From Listeria costaricensis (GTDB taxonomy: Bacteria > Bacillota > Bacilli > Lactobacillales > Listeriaceae), in NCBI RefSeq assembly GCF_900183385.1, contig NZ_FXUT01000010.1, positions 20,413-84,412 of the forward strand: DNA of 64,000 nt, given 5' to 3'. Positions 35,580 to 45,759 of this stretch are shown here, one piece after another; position 1 is the first letter of the stretch; the number at the start of each line of letters is the position of its first letter. The notes beneath the pieces were generated by a model. It saw nothing but the letters and a program-made list of their open reading frames with translations. It was not told the DNA's origin and made no database searches. The position numbers were made by a program, and so were the translations under genes.

Positions 35580-35879
35580 TATAGTTCGGACGAAACTGGA
35601 ACACAATGAGGAACGTGAAAAAAGCGGTTCGAATTCGGTCAACTTACTGGTTATTTGTGAAAATAAGCTGCTAAGTTGTTACTGCATTGGACTTTTATAA
35701 AGGGGATTAGACAGCTGAAAAAGGTCATTCACTGTCATGCTTTCTTTTTGTCTTTTTTTCACTCATACCCGTGTGACTTAGGTAGAAAGAAAATAGAACG
35801 GCTGCATTTGTTCTATATATCCGTTATCTTGAATCAAACAGAGTGATCTCTGTATGTTTATATCAAAGGAGAGAAAAAA
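35580..35879 (+). promoter_or_regulatory. Long structured leader of rpoY-rnjA
   Basis: About 300 nt between the promoters and rpoY with no good reading frame. It contains hairpins AACTTA...TAAGTT (about 35641-35677), TAGAAC...GTTCTA (about 35790-35811) and CAGAG-TGAT-CTCTG (about 35839-35853), and T-rich single-stranded tracts. It is a candidate for autoregulation by RNase J1. I do not recognise a known riboswitch or T-box. Confidence 0.5.
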
Positions 35880-36089
35880 ATGATTTTTAAAGTATTTTAT
35901 CAAGAAACACTGACAGAAACCCCTGTACGGGAAAAAACACAGTCGCTTTATATCGAAGCAAAAGATGAAGTAGAAGTACGCCAACTACTAAAAGAAGAAG
36001 CTTTTCATATTGAATATGTGGAGCTGTTAAGCGACAAACATTTGGAATATGAAAAGGCACAACCTGACTTTTCACTGTGGGAGAAGTAA
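35880..36089 (+). CDS. rpoY: RNA polymerase epsilon subunit RpoY (YkzG)
   Basis: A 69-residue acidic protein starting MIFKVFYQE and ending QPDFSLWEK, matching the small RNA polymerase subunit epsilon/YkzG of Firmicutes, which binds the polymerase body near the beta' jaw. ATG after AAAGGAGAG. It sits 6 bp in front of rnjA, the conserved pairing of this family, and its 3' end carries the rnjA ribosome site. Confidence 0.93.
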   Translation: MIFKVFYQETLTETPVREKTQSLYIEAKDEVEVRQLLKEEAFHIEYVELLSDKHLEYEKAQPDFSLWEK

Positions 36090-36095
36090 TTCTTT

Positions 36096-37763
36096 ATGAA
36101 ATTTGTAAAAAATAATGAAACGGCTGTTTTCGCTTTGGGTGGCCTTGGCGAAATTGGCAAAAACACTTATGCTGTGCAATTTCAAGATGAGATCATTTTG
36201 ATTGATGCCGGAATTAAATTCCCGGAAGATGAACTTTTGGGAATCGATTATGTCATTCCGGATTATAGTTATCTTGTAAAAAACAAGGACAAAATCAAAG
36301 GTCTATTTATCACGCACGGCCACGAAGACCATATCGGTGGCGTACCCTATCTGCTTCGTGAAATCAATATCCCGATCTATGCCGGCAAACTAGCCAGCGC
36401 ACTGATCCGCAATAAACTTGAGGAACACGGCCTGCTCCGTCATGCCAAAATCTATGAATATGAAGAAGAGGATGTCTTTAAGTTCCGTAAAACAAGCGTC
36501 TCATTCTTCCGCACGACACACAGTATTCCAGATACGTACGGAATTGTTGTCAAAACACCGTCTGGAAATATCGTGCATACAGGTGACTTCAAATTCGACT
36601 TTACCCCTGTGGGCGAGCCAGCCAACCTGACCAAAATGGCTGAAATCGGCAAAGAAGGCGTGCTCTGCCTTTTATCCGACAGTACGAATGCCGAGGTACC
36701 GAACTTCACAATGAGTGAGCGTGTCGTCGGTGAAAGCATCAAAAATATTTTTCGCGATGTTGATGGCCGAATTATTTTTGCTACATTTGCTTCTAATATC
36801 TATCGTCTACAACAAGTCATCGAATCCTCCATTGAAACCGGCCGTAAAGTGGCTGTCTTTGGACGCAGCATGGAATCAGCTATGCAAATTGGTCGCGAAC
36901 TAGGCTATATCAAAGCGCCAAAAGACCTCTTTATCGAAGCGAACCAGCTAAATCGCCTGCCTGCCAATGAAGTAACGATTCTTTGTACCGGTAGCCAAGG
37001 TGAGCCAATGGCCGCTCTTTCACGGATTGCAAACGGCACGCACCGCCAGATTCAAATCCAACCGGGCGACACGGTGGTATTTTCGTCCTCACCAATTCCA
37101 GGAAATACGATTAGTGTGAACCGGACGATTAATCTGCTCTATCAAGCTGGCGCCGAAGTCATCCACGGAAAAGTCAACAATATTCATACATCCGGCCATG
37201 GCGGTCAACAAGAACAGCGCTTAATGCTCCGCCTGATGAAGCCTAAATTCTTTATGCCGATTCACGGTGAATACCGTATGCAGCGGATTCACGCGGAAAG
37301 TGCAGAAGAATGTGGTGTGCCAATGGAAAACAGCTTTATTTGTGGCAACGGGGATGTCTTAGCACTAACCGCAGATGCTGCACATATTGCTGGCAAAATC
37401 CCTGCTAACAGTGTTTATATTGACGGCAGCGGCATTGGTGACATCGGCAATATCGTATTGCGTGATCGCCGCATCCTTTCCGAAGAAGGTCTCGTGATTG
37501 TTGTCGTATCGATCGACCTGAAAAACTGCAAAGTCATGGCAGGTCCAGATATTATTTCTCGCGGATTTATTTATATGCGTGAATCTGGAAATCTGATCAG
37601 TGAAGCGCAGTCCCTTCTTCATAAGCATCTAAACAAAGTGATGGCTCGCAAAACCTCGCAATGGTCTGAAATTAAAAATGAAATTACAGACACCTTGCAG
37701 CCGTTTTTATATGAAAAAACAAAACGCCGGCCAATGATTTTACCGATTATTATGGAAGTCTAG
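36096..37763 (+). CDS. rnjA: Ribonuclease J1
   Basis: A 555-residue metallo-beta-lactamase/beta-CASP nuclease with 5'-3' exonuclease and endonuclease activity in mRNA decay and rRNA maturation. The zinc site HGHEDH (His74, His76, Asp78, His79), HTGDFKFD, the beta-CASP motif and HTSGHGG are present. A C-terminal domain follows after about 450. Length is standard. It is co-transcribed with rpoY and ended by a clear terminator. Confidence 0.97.
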   Translation: MKFVKNNETAVFALGGLGEIGKNTYAVQFQDEIILIDAGIKFPEDELLGIDYVIPDYSYLVKNKDKIKGLFITHGHEDHIGGVPYLLREINIPIYAGKLASALIRNKLEEHGLLRHAKIYEYEEEDVFKFRKTSVSFFRTTHSIPDTYGIVVKTPSGNIVHTGDFKFDFTPVGEPANLTKMAEIGKEGVLCLLSDSTNAEVPNFTMSERVVGESIKNIFRDVDGRIIFATFASNIYRLQQVIESSIETGRKVAVFGRSMESAMQIGRELGYIKAPKDLFIEANQLNRLPANEVTILCTGSQGEPMAALSRIANGTHRQIQIQPGDTVVFSSSPIPGNTISVNRTINLLYQAGAEVIHGKVNNIHTSGHGGQQEQRLMLRLMKPKFFMPIHGEYRMQRIHAESAEECGVPMENSFICGNGDVLALTADAAHIAGKIPANSVYIDGSGIGDIGNIVLRDRRILSEEGLVIVVVSIDLKNCKVMAGPDIISRGFIYMRESGNLISEAQSLLHKHLNKVMARKTSQWSEIKNEITDTLQPFLYEKTKRRPMILPIIMEV

Positions 37764-37765
37764 TC

Positions 37766-37802
37766 AAAAGACCCGTTAGCAATTGCCAGCGGGTCTTTTT
37801 CC
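37766..37802 (+). terminator. Terminator of rnjA
   Basis: AAAAGACCCG (37766-37775) and CGGGTCTTTT (37790-37799), followed by T. Confidence 0.85.
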
Positions 37803-37817
37803 TCATGAAATTCTTAG

Positions 37818-37846
37818 TTGCTTTCCGTTTTTTAGCGTGGTAAAGT
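37818..37846 (+). promoter_or_regulatory. Promoter of the LCP gene
   Basis: TTGCTT (37818-37823), a 17-bp spacer and TAAAGT (37841-37846), 46 bp before the ATG. Confidence 0.6.
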
Positions 37847-37892
37847 AGGTAGGTACATGAGAATCCAAATAGGAAAGATGGGTAAGTGATCT

Positions 37893-38927
37893 ATGGAAAC
37901 AACACGCTCTACCAAACATAGGAAAAGAAAAAAACACCCTTTAAAGACCTTTTTCAAAGTTTTCGGTGTGATTTTACTTGGAATCGGCTTTGCATTCGGC
38001 GGCCTGGTCATTAAATATTATTTAAATTTAGAATCTACCATGGACAAAATTAATACCCCTTTAAAAAATGATACGTCCGTGAAAGCAGATGAAGAAAAGC
38101 TAAATGATAAAAAACCCTTCTCTATTCTGCTGATTGGGACGGATGCTCGTGAGGATGAAGAAAACGGTCGTTCTGACACACTCATACTCGTTACAGTCAA
38201 TAAGCAAAAAGATACCGTGGAAATGCTGAGTATTCCGCGTGATACAGAAGTGACCTACTCAGATGGCGATATTGGAAAAATCAATGCCAGCTACTCTTAT
38301 GATGGCGCTCAGGGCTCTGTTGATGCTGTCGAAAACTTAATGGATGGCATTCCTATCGATTATTTTGTTTCCATTAATATGAACGGCTTTAAAGATTTGG
38401 TCGATGCTGTTGGCGGGATCACCGTCACCAATGATGTCGATCTAACTGAAGTCAATCCAAAATTCAAAAAAGGCGAAATCGAATTAAACGGTACTGAAGC
38501 CTTGCAATATGTCCGTATCCGGCATGAAGATCCGCGGGGCGACTTTGGTCGTCAGGATCGCCAAAAAGACGTTATCGTGGGAATCTGCGATAAAGTAGCC
38601 AAATCCACTGCCGGCATTACTAATTTTTCTAAGATCATGGATGCCGTTGGTGACAATGTTCAGACGAATCTTTCACTCGACGATATCACAGTCATCGCCA
38701 AAAATTATGCCAGCGTTCTTGACGGTACTATTAATGACCTAGAGCTGGAAGGTGACGATCAAATGATCTACAGCGCGGCTTATGGGTTCGATCTATACTA
38801 CTTTGTCCCTCATCAAGACTCCATTGATAAAAATGTCCAGATCATGGAGGAACAACTAGGTATTTCCAGTAATTCCAGTACCAACAGTGATTCTGGCACA
38901 GACGATAGCACCACCTCAACCGAATAA
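37893..38927 (+). CDS. LytR-CpsA-Psr (LCP) family wall polymer ligase
   Basis: Membrane-anchored transferase that links teichoic acid or other polymers to peptidoglycan. The 344 residues start with a basic cytoplasmic tail (STKHRKRKKHP), a single membrane helix (about 22-45) and an external LCP domain with LLIGTDAREDEENGRSDTLIL, IPRDTEV and QYVRIRHEDPRGDFGRQDRQ, the Arg/Asp residues that hold the pyrophosphate. The tail is rich in Ser/Thr/Asp. It fits with tagGH in the same window, though which LCP paralogue it is cannot be told. Confidence 0.93.
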   Translation: METTRSTKHRKRKKHPLKTFFKVFGVILLGIGFAFGGLVIKYYLNLESTMDKINTPLKNDTSVKADEEKLNDKKPFSILLIGTDAREDEENGRSDTLILVTVNKQKDTVEMLSIPRDTEVTYSDGDIGKINASYSYDGAQGSVDAVENLMDGIPIDYFVSINMNGFKDLVDAVGGITVTNDVDLTEVNPKFKKGEIELNGTEALQYVRIRHEDPRGDFGRQDRQKDVIVGICDKVAKSTAGITNFSKIMDAVGDNVQTNLSLDDITVIAKNYASVLDGTINDLELEGDDQMIYSAAYGFDLYYFVPHQDSIDKNVQIMEEQLGISSNSSTNSDSGTDDSTTSTE

Positions 38928-38933
38928 ACAAAG

Positions 38934-38976
38934 AAAACCAGTGAGCGCGCTACAGAATCGCGTTCACTGGTTTTTC
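38934..38976. terminator. Bidirectional terminator after the LCP gene
   Basis: AACCAGTGA-CGCG and CGCG-TCACTGGTT form a long hairpin followed by T residues; the convergent FUSC gene stops 4 bp later. Confidence 0.85.
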
Positions 38977-38979
38977 TTT

Positions 38980-39831
38980 TTAAAGCGCACTATTTTCCGT
39001 AATCGCTGCTTTGATTTTTCCTTCCAACATGTGGTATTTCTCCGTATGATAGTCAAACAACTCTTGATACGCCTGAATATCCTTTCGCTCGTGCAAATGT
39101 TCCAGAATATCCAGATGCTGCAGTAAATGCTCTAAATCATAGATCAGATCAAACATCGGATCCGCTGCCGCTGAACCTGGCAAAAAGCTTTCATCATTTA
39201 GAATATTTTCCCGCTTTGTCTGAAGTGCCAAAAGCTCTCGCCAAATGGCCTGTAGTTCCTTAGAAATCGCTTCATCCATATACAGTTGATAGGCACCGTC
39301 AATCCGCTCTAACAAGTGATGTGCATCATGATAAAATAGATGCTCCACTTCTTCTTTGCGTGGTTTTGGAAAGATAAAGTAAACGAGAAAACCAATCGCA
39401 AGGCCGATAAATGTATCCAATAATCGATCCTTCATAAAAACAAATGGCTCCCCATCCCCTTTTCCAACTAACACCATGACCGTAATGACGACAATCACCA
39501 TCGTGAATTTCTTCGTAAATAGGTAGCTGATCAAAACGGCCAGTGCTGCACCAATCGGAATCATCACGTAATGATGCTCTGGAAAGGCTAAGTAGAGAAA
39601 TGCCGCCAAAAGGCAACCGATAATAGTTCCCGCCACCCGTTCAACCCCCGAATGATAGCTAGATCCTTTGGTCATTTGTGCCGTTACATAGATGGCATTA
39701 AACACATAGACCGGGTAAACGATATAGGTCCCCATTACCGGGAATAGGAGGACAGCCAACGTCAAACTGATCATCACTTTTAAGACGCGGGGATCAAGTG
39801 CAAGATGTTTTTTCCACTTACTTTGCGACAT
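38980..39831 (-). CDS. FUSC-type membrane protein A (aromatic acid exporter-like)
   Basis: A protein of about 283 residues with roughly six N-terminal membrane segments (up to about 150) and a cytoplasmic helical C-terminus. The N-terminal repeat RVLKVMISLTLAVLL and GVERVAGTIIGCLLAAFLYL is the FUSC/DUF939 pattern of putative exporters for aromatic acids. Start ATG 39831 lies eight bases behind GGGGG; an in-frame GTG three codons earlier overlaps that site. It overlaps the end of FUSC protein B by 14 bp. Confidence 0.8.
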   Translation of the reverse strand: MSQSKWKKHLALDPRVLKVMISLTLAVLLFPVMGTYIVYPVYVFNAIYVTAQMTKGSSYHSGVERVAGTIIGCLLAAFLYLAFPEHHYVMIPIGAALAVLISYLFTKKFTMVIVVITVMVLVGKGDGEPFVFMKDRLLDTFIGLAIGFLVYFIFPKPRKEEVEHLFYHDAHHLLERIDGAYQLYMDEAISKELQAIWRELLALQTKRENILNDESFLPGSAAADPMFDLIYDLEHLLQHLDILEHLHERKDIQAYQELFDYHTEKYHMLEGKIKAAITENSAL

Positions 39832-40747
39832 GCTCTGCACCCCCTTGTTTTGACATATCCTTTATCGAATGCTGGATTTGCGCCAAAAGGACAGCAAAAC
39901 GTTCCGCATGAAAGGACAGGACTGGATCGATCTCCGTTTGCCCTTCTTTTGGCGGATGAATTCGGATCAGCTCCAGACTTTCCAAAGCAGTGTCTGACAG
40001 CTTGGCCCGACCAATCTCCTCCATTGTCTGAATGTGAAAGTAACAGGCAAGTAGCTTCTTTTCCATCTCCTGATAACTTTTTGCGCGGTTCTCATTTGCG
40101 TGCTTCGTTCCTTGATACTCTTTTAAAAATTGCTGTGTCTGTGCAAACAGACGATACAATTGGGCTGGCTTTACCTCCTGCTGTTTTTCAAGAAAGGTCT
40201 GCACTTCTTGATAATAGATGCCCGCCGTCTGCTTAATCATGGTTTCAATCGTTTTTTCAAGCGGCAAATGGATAAAGCGCACGACTAGACGCACGATAAG
40301 AAAGAAAAATAGAATATCAACAATCATCAGCGCAACAACCGTGAGCATGGAAACCGGCAGATCATCCGTGCCTAAAAAGTAAATAGCTGTCCCCATCGCC
40401 ATCGTAATCACCATATACTTTTGCGGCATGATAAAATTAATCGCCAGTAACACGATCATCATGACCACATAATAGGTATAGACATTGGCAGGCAGATAGA
40501 TTGATGCTACCCCTACCACAACACAGGCCAAAATAAATGCAAAGCCAATTTTCGGTAGTACTTTTTTTGTAATACCAAACGTCGGCTGAAGAGCTAATAT
40601 CCCGACAAGCACGGCAATCGGAAGGAATGGTTTGAGTGCTGGAAATAGCACAACATGAAACACGACACACAAGGCTGCATAAACAAAGACTTGTAAAATT
40701 TGAATCACCGCACGAAGCCCGATTCTTCCCAGTAAATATTTTTTCAT
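39818..40747 (-). CDS. FUSC-type membrane protein B
   Basis: A 309-residue paralogue-like membrane protein: about six membrane segments in the first half (GLRAVIQILQVFVYAALCVVF, then ILALQPTFGITKKVLPKIGFAF) and a long helical cytoplasmic C-terminus. Start ATG 40747 has AAGGAGG upstream; the longer frame was rejected. It is translated just before FUSC protein A with overlap, so the two may form a heteromeric transporter. Substrate unknown. Confidence 0.78.
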   Translation of the reverse strand: MKKYLLGRIGLRAVIQILQVFVYAALCVVFHVVLFPALKPFLPIAVLVGILALQPTFGITKKVLPKIGFAFILACVVVGVASIYLPANVYTYYVVMMIVLLAINFIMPQKYMVITMAMGTAIYFLGTDDLPVSMLTVVALMIVDILFFFLIVRLVVRFIHLPLEKTIETMIKQTAGIYYQEVQTFLEKQQEVKPAQLYRLFAQTQQFLKEYQGTKHANENRAKSYQEMEKKLLACYFHIQTMEEIGRAKLSDTALESLELIRIHPPKEGQTEIDPVLSFHAERFAVLLAQIQHSIKDMSKQGGAEHVAK

Positions 40748-40813
40748 AATGCCTCCTTTTTGACATTTTGAGAAAGAGAATGCCCATATAGCAGCATTCT
40801 CTTTTGCGAACAA

Positions 40814-41473
40814 CTATTGAATTTTTTCTTGAAGGCGCTCAATATCATCATCTGAGCCGATCACAATTAAAATATCCCCATCGTAAAGTGTATCATTTGC
40901 TTCTGGCGTAATAATCATCTGTTTATCACGCTTAATTCCAACAATATTCACGCCATATGTATTACGAAAATCTAGTTCCAGCAAACTTTTGCCTAGGAAC
41001 CGACGATCTGAAACCGAAATTTCGACCAAACTGTATTCATCCGAAAGCTCCAGATAGTCGAGCATGTTTTTAGAAACGATATAGTGAGCAATCCGTCTTC
41101 CCATATCACGTTCTGGATGCACGACACGGTCAGCGCCAATTTTTTCCAAAAGTTTGGCATGTTTGTCATTGGTGGCTTTGGCCGTCACATACTTCACACC
41201 CATCTCTTTTAAGATCAGCGTGGTCAAAATACTCGACTGAATGTCCTCACCGATGGCCACGATAACATGCTCAAAATTCCGCACGCCAAGCTGCCGAAGC
41301 GCATTTTCATCCGTCGAATTCGCAATAACGGCATGCGTCGCGATCGACATATATTCATTGACCCGTTCCTCACTTGAGTCAATTGCCAGCACTTCCATGC
41401 CCTGCTCGACAAGCGAACGGCAAATACTGCCGCCAAAACGGCCGAGTCCTATAACAGCAAATCCTTCTTTCAT
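40814..41473 (-). CDS. ktrC: Potassium uptake regulatory protein KtrC (TrkA/RCK)
   Basis: A 219-residue cytoplasmic gating ring subunit for a Ktr potassium channel. The N-terminal RCK_N domain has VIGLGRFGGSICRSL (8-22) and ends its second strand in AIDSS; a C-terminal RCK_C domain starts about 140 and is the usual c-di-AMP site. No ktrB/ktrD membrane gene is adjacent, which is normal for KtrC. Confidence 0.93.
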   Translation of the reverse strand: MKEGFAVIGLGRFGGSICRSLVEQGMEVLAIDSSEERVNEYMSIATHAVIANSTDENALRQLGVRNFEHVIVAIGEDIQSSILTTLILKEMGVKYVTAKATNDKHAKLLEKIGADRVVHPERDMGRRIAHYIVSKNMLDYLELSDEYSLVEISVSDRRFLGKSLLELDFRNTYGVNIVGIKRDKQMIITPEANDTLYDGDILIVIGSDDDIERLQEKIQ

Positions 41474-41488
41474 GCTCTTAACACCTTC

Positions 41489-42127
41489 CTACTTTTTCTT
41501 TACCAAATCATGTTTGAACGCATAAATCGCTGCCTGCGTGCGGTCCTGCACATCCAGCTTCGATAGAATATTACTGACATGCGTTTTGACTGTTTTCAGT
41601 GTGATAAAGAGCTCATCGGCAATTTCCTGATTTGATTTTCCTTCTGCAATCAAGAGAAGTATTTCATTTTCCCGATTGGTTAAATCATCATGCAGATTTT
41701 TTTCCGGCTTTGCTGTCAGCCGCTGCATCATTTTACCGGTGACTTCCGGCTCTAAAACCGTATCTCCGCCAAAAGTTGCACGAATCGCGTCGGCAATTTC
41801 GCCAGCTGTCGAGGTCTTCAACATATAGCTACTTGCTCCTGCTTCAAGTGCCGGATATACCTTCTCATCATCGATAAAACTCGTGACAATGATAATTTTT
41901 GCTTCCGGCCAATTGGCCATGATCTCCTTGGTCGATTCAATACCGTCCATCTCGTCCATCACCAAGTCCATCAGGATAATATCAGGTCGAAGTTCTAAGG
42001 CCATTTCAGCACCTTGCCTGCCATTTTCCGCCTCTCCGACTACTTCCATATCATCTTGAACGGAAAGGTAAGCAGACACCCCGATACGCACCATTTCATG
42101 ATCGTCAACTAAGAGTACTTTAATCAT
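41489..42127 (-). CDS. liaR: Response regulator LiaR (NarL/LuxR type)
   Basis: A 212-residue regulator with a receiver domain (VDDHE near 7-11, phospho-Asp54 in [12 protein letters not shown], Thr and Lys in later strands) and a C-terminal LuxR-type helix-turn-helix ([27 protein letters not shown]). With LiaS and LiaF it forms the cell-envelope stress system responding to lipid II-binding antibiotics. It overlaps liaS by 8 bp. Confidence 0.95.
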   Translation of the reverse strand: MIKVLLVDDHEMVRIGVSAYLSVQDDMEVVGEAENGRQGAEMALELRPDIILMDLVMDEMDGIESTKEIMANWPEAKIIIVTSFIDDEKVYPALEAGASSYMLKTSTAGEIADAIRATFGGDTVLEPEVTGKMMQRLTAKPEKNLHDDLTNRENEILLLIAEGKSNQEIADELFITLKTVKTHVSNILSKLDVQDRTQAAIYAFKHDLVKKK

Positions 42128-43184
42128 TTACTGCCACTTCCTTCTCTTCTCCTACCAGCGGGATTTTGATTTCAACACTCGTCCCTTTTTTGGGAAAACT
42201 GATTATTTTGATCGTGCCGCCAAATTCAGCCACACGTTCACGCATATTCTGCAAACCGTAAGAACCTTGACCAACATTATTCATATCAAAGCCAATCCCG
42301 TCATCCACAACTTTAAGAACGGCCACCTGATCAATATTGACGAAGCGGACCTCGAGCAGCTGAGCCTTTGAATGCCGCAGCGTATTGGATAACAATTCCT
42401 GGACGATACGGAACAAGTGATCTTCAATCCCTTTTTTTAAATAAATATCTTCAATCTGCCATTCCACTTTGATCGGCAGCTTGGTTGTCAGTTCCTTCAG
42501 CAGCTGTTCGATCCCTTTTTTCAGCGATTTACCTTCCAGCTGTGTGGGGCGTAAATGAAGTAGAAGCGCCCGCATCTCAGACTGCGACTCATTCACGATT
42601 GATTCGACCATCTTGAGCTGCTTTTCGAGTACCGGTGAACCGATCTTCGCCGCCTGTTCATTCAGTGCGGAAAGAAGCATCATGGCGGCAAAAAGCTGCT
42701 GGCTGACCGAATCATGCAGCTCCCGAGCAATCCGGTGCCGCTCTTCTGAGAGGATCGCTTCTTTTGTTTCACCGCTCGTTTCGGCTTTTTCACTCGCAAT
42801 TTTCTGAGTGAGCAGCGTTTGTGATTTCATTTTATCACGTAACTGATCGATTTGCTTGTAAACTTGTTGCACTTCCGTGAAATTTTCCTCTTCCTCAGAT
42901 TTGATTTTCTTATCCAAATCTCCCTGTTCAAGCAACCGAATCGCAAAATCAATCGATTCAAATTTCTGCTTGATCAGATAACCGGAAGCCGCTCCGATAA
43001 TAATTCCAGCTGAAATAGCCGTTAGCGGGACAAATAAAATCACCGGCAAATAAAAAATTTTCTGTTCAAAAAAGAGCTCATAAAATGTTCCGTTATTGAT
43101 GAAATAGTAAATGGCTGTTCCGATGATCGACGCCCCAAGAAGCAGCGCAGAACAGAGCAGCATCTGCACCTTCGTATAGGTCAT
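42120..43184 (-). CDS. liaS: Sensor histidine kinase LiaS
   Basis: A 354-residue intramembrane-sensing kinase: two membrane helices with a very short external loop (about 10-30 and 46-70), a HAMP-like coiled region, HisKA_3 with phospho-His157 in [16 protein letters not shown], and an ATPase domain with VDDGIGFD and [12 protein letters not shown]. It overlaps both liaF (4 bp, ATGA) and liaR. Confidence 0.95.
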   Translation of the reverse strand: MTYTKVQMLLCSALLLGASIIGTAIYYFINNGTFYELFFEQKIFYLPVILFVPLTAISAGIIIGAASGYLIKQKFESIDFAIRLLEQGDLDKKIKSEEEENFTEVQQVYKQIDQLRDKMKSQTLLTQKIASEKAETSGETKEAILSEERHRIARELHDSVSQQLFAAMMLLSALNEQAAKIGSPVLEKQLKMVESIVNESQSEMRALLLHLRPTQLEGKSLKKGIEQLLKELTTKLPIKVEWQIEDIYLKKGIEDHLFRIVQELLSNTLRHSKAQLLEVRFVNIDQVAVLKVVDDGIGFDMNNVGQGSYGLQNMRERVAEFGGTIKIISFPKKGTSVEIKIPLVGEEKEVAVND

Positions 43185-43894
43185 AAGCGAATCACCTCTA
43201 AATCACCGAATACAACGGAGGTCATGATCTTCACTTTTCGTGCAGACGTCTCGTAATTATCCGAATAAACTTTTACCGTATTATTTTGAACAGACGTACT
43301 GATCTTGTCGTATTGAAGGTTTCCAAAGATTGCCGAATGCTCGAGACAAATCCCTAAATCAAATGGCACAAGCAGTCGAATTTTCCCCGAAACACTGCGG
43401 ATCATAATCACACTCTCACCCGTCGGCAAAACCGTATTCCCTAAGTCAATAATCGTATCGCCAATTCCAGTTTGAACATTGATGTCATCCCATTCGTAGA
43501 CAACATCCAGCACGCGCTGATTGCCAAACCATTGATTGCGAATAAAATGATTGGCCTTATCCGTTTTCGTTCCAGGTTCTTTTGTCTCAACCATTAGCAG
43601 CTGAGGTGCCCGCTTTCGATTGACATAGTGAATGATGGCAAAAATCCCTGCAACCACTAGTCCAAGTTTAAATGTCGTTGTCAGAAGGACGGACAGGAGC
43701 AGAAAGACCACTGCCACAAACAAGCGGTTTTTCGCACTTTTTTTCGGTACTCCGGCTTTTCTAGAACTAAAAAGCAGAAAGATCCCGACAGCAAAAAGAA
43801 CAAGCAGCTGCCATTTAAAGAGCATTTCCAGTCCAACCCCCACGATAACGGCGACGACGAAAATAAAAATCATCGAACTTTCGATTTTTTTCAA
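43181..43894 (-). CDS. liaF: LiaF, negative regulator of the LiaSR system
   Basis: A 237-residue membrane protein with about four N-terminal membrane segments (to about 90) and a C-terminal DUF2154/YvqF beta domain (IGDTIIDLGNTVLPTGESVIMIRSVSGKIRLLVP). It holds LiaS inactive in unstressed cells. The start is TTG 43894, nine bases behind AAAGGAGGTG; the longer frame has no ribosome site. First gene of liaFSR. A perfect TATAAT (minus strand) lies about 55 bp upstream. Confidence 0.92.
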   Translation of the reverse strand: MKKIESSMIFIFVVAVIVGVGLEMLFKWQLLVLFAVGIFLLFSSRKAGVPKKSAKNRLFVAVVFLLLSVLLTTTFKLGLVVAGIFAIIHYVNRKRAPQLLMVETKEPGTKTDKANHFIRNQWFGNQRVLDVVYEWDDINVQTGIGDTIIDLGNTVLPTGESVIMIRSVSGKIRLLVPFDLGICLEHSAIFGNLQYDKISTSVQNNTVKVYSDNYETSARKVKIMTSVVFGDLEVIRL

Positions 43895-44008
43895 GCTGAC
43901 ACACCTCCTTTTATGATGATAACGACACAAATTGTGCCTACTTGGTTTTATTATAAAGAAACTGATACGTGTGAGCCATCCGCCTAAGCATGAAAGCAGT
44001 CTAAGTCT

Positions 44009-44884
44009 TTAGTCTGATTCGCCGTCCTCAGTGAGTTTTGTAATACGGCCTTCCATCTGCGTAATTTTTCGCGCTTTCATCAGATTTCCAAGCGCCCGCT
44101 TAAACTGCGCTTTACTAATGCCGAATTTGGCACGAATCGCTTCAGGATCAGACTTATCGCCAAAGCCCATTTCTCCGCCCACACTACGTAGATAGGTCAA
44201 AATCATTTCCGCATCATCATCGAGCGCTTCATGAACACGACCACGAAGTGAAAGATTGAGGGATCCGTCTGGTTTCACCGCAATCACGCGCCCTTTGACA
44301 TATTCACCCAACCGTGGTTCACTTTGCCGTTCCGTTTCATGAATAAAGCCAATGTAATACTGATCCGTTAAAATAAATGAACCAATTTTAAGCAGCTTAT
44401 AAACCGTTCCTGAAATATTTTGATTGAAAAGGTCTTTATCGGCGCGGCGGGCAATCGAACGGAATTCATGTTCTGTCGCCAACTTGCCCCAAATCCGGTC
44501 TTTTTCATCCACAACCAGTGAAATCATCAGTCGATCGCCTTTTTTCGGCCAGAGATGTTTCAGTGCCGGCATATCATCCATGGAAACAACCACATCTTTT
44601 TCGATGCCGATGTCCATAAAAACACCCAAATCTTTCCGCACTTCTGTCACCGTTGCAAAGCTGTAACGTCCAACCTGTACTTTTGGAATGGTCGTAGTCG
44701 CCGTCACCGTATGATCATAATCTACATACAGAAAAACTTTGGCCTGTTCACCAATTTCCCAGTCCAATCGATTGCTGTTTCCTTTTTTCAAGAGGACTGT
44801 TGTTCCGTTCTTTTCTAATAGAAACCCTTCGCCTGTCACTTCTTGGACAGTCATTTCCTGGGTCGTTCCGAGATAATTCGTCAA
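44009..44884 (-). CDS. cvfB: CvfB family S1-domain RNA-binding regulator
   Basis: A protein of about 291 residues related to S. aureus CvfB (conserved virulence factor B, YitL), with three or four S1-like beta barrels (VGRYSFATVTEVRKDLGVFMDIG is the clearest) and a C-terminal winged helix (IRAKFGISKAQFKRALGNLMKARKI). It binds RNA and affects virulence gene expression in other species. I chose TTG 44884, eight bases behind AAAGGG; a GTG three codons earlier directly abuts that site. Confidence 0.9.
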   Translation of the reverse strand: MTNYLGTTQEMTVQEVTGEGFLLEKNGTTVLLKKGNSNRLDWEIGEQAKVFLYVDYDHTVTATTTIPKVQVGRYSFATVTEVRKDLGVFMDIGIEKDVVVSMDDMPALKHLWPKKGDRLMISLVVDEKDRIWGKLATEHEFRSIARRADKDLFNQNISGTVYKLLKIGSFILTDQYYIGFIHETERQSEPRLGEYVKGRVIAVKPDGSLNLSLRGRVHEALDDDAEMILTYLRSVGGEMGFGDKSDPEAIRAKFGISKAQFKRALGNLMKARKITQMEGRITKLTEDGESD

Positions 44885-44979
44885 TTTGTTCACCCTTTAT
44901 ATCCTGAATTCAAAGTCTTTGTTTATTATAGCCTATCCCATGAGGTTATGCCATTTGTTTTATCAAAAATGCGCAATAA

Positions 44980-45004
44980 AAAAAGCAACCCAAACAGGAT
45001 TGCT
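44980..45004 (-). terminator. Terminator of cutC
   Basis: Minus-strand AGCAATCC and GGGTTGCT arms followed by seven Ts, overlapping the cutC stop codon region. Confidence 0.75.
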
Positions 45005-45690
45005 CAAATTTCTACCTTCAACTGTTTTATTTTTTTCTGATCGAGCGGTTGGCTAAAATCACCGCTTATACGGGCCCCACCACCAACATGATACCACTCA
45101 TTTTCTAATTTCTGATGAAGAGAAGCAATGTTATCAGGCGTTACGCCACTGCCAACCAAAATTTTAAAGGATGCTGGATCGGCAGCCGAATCGGCAATCC
45201 ATCGTTTTAGCCGCGGAATCGAATCCACCGCACTCGCCGTCCCACCAGAAGTGAGAATCTGCGTGATGTCATGTCCATATTCTCGCAAAACAAGGTAGCT
45301 TGCTTCAATATCTCGTGCATCCTCAAGCGCACGGTGGAACGTTAAATCCAGATCCCCTTTCGCTCGAATCACTGCCTCTAAAAGCGTTCGATCGATCTCG
45401 CCCTCTTCAGTCAACGCACCAAACACAATGCCCTGCACGCCCAGCTCTTTGGCGAGTTCAATATCCAGCAAAATCGCACGCCGATCCGCCTCATTATAGA
45501 CAAACGAAAAGCTGTGCGGGCGAATCATCATCATGGCTGGAATTTTAGCCTGCTTTAAGATGTCCTTCATAACGCCGTAACTGGGGGTGAGTCCGCCTTC
45601 ACTTATTGCCTGAACCACTTCCATCCTGTCTGCACCAAAGGCTTCCGCGCATCGTGCATCTTCTCCGCTTTGTACGATTACTTCCAACAT
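45004..45690 (-). CDS. cutC: CutC family protein
   Basis: A 228-residue TIM-barrel protein of the CutC family (AFGADRMEVVQAISEGGLTPSYG, MIRPHSFSFVYN, FHRALEDARDI, ILTSGG). CutC was linked to copper homeostasis, but the biochemical role is disputed. ATG behind AAGGAG. It lies between cvfB and an EIIA-Glc gene on the same strand. Confidence 0.93.
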   Translation of the reverse strand: MLEVIVQSGEDARCAEAFGADRMEVVQAISEGGLTPSYGVMKDILKQAKIPAMMMIRPHSFSFVYNEADRRAILLDIELAKELGVQGIVFGALTEEGEIDRTLLEAVIRAKGDLDLTFHRALEDARDIEASYLVLREYGHDITQILTSGGTASAVDSIPRLKRWIADSAADPASFKILVGSGVTPDNIASLHQKLENEWYHVGGGARISGDFSQPLDQKKIKQLKVEI

Positions 45691-45759
45691 GGTCGTTCAA
45701 CTCCTTCGTGGTTTTTTCTAGCTGCACCACTCATTTGCTGTTCAAATGCCTGTTTTTTA

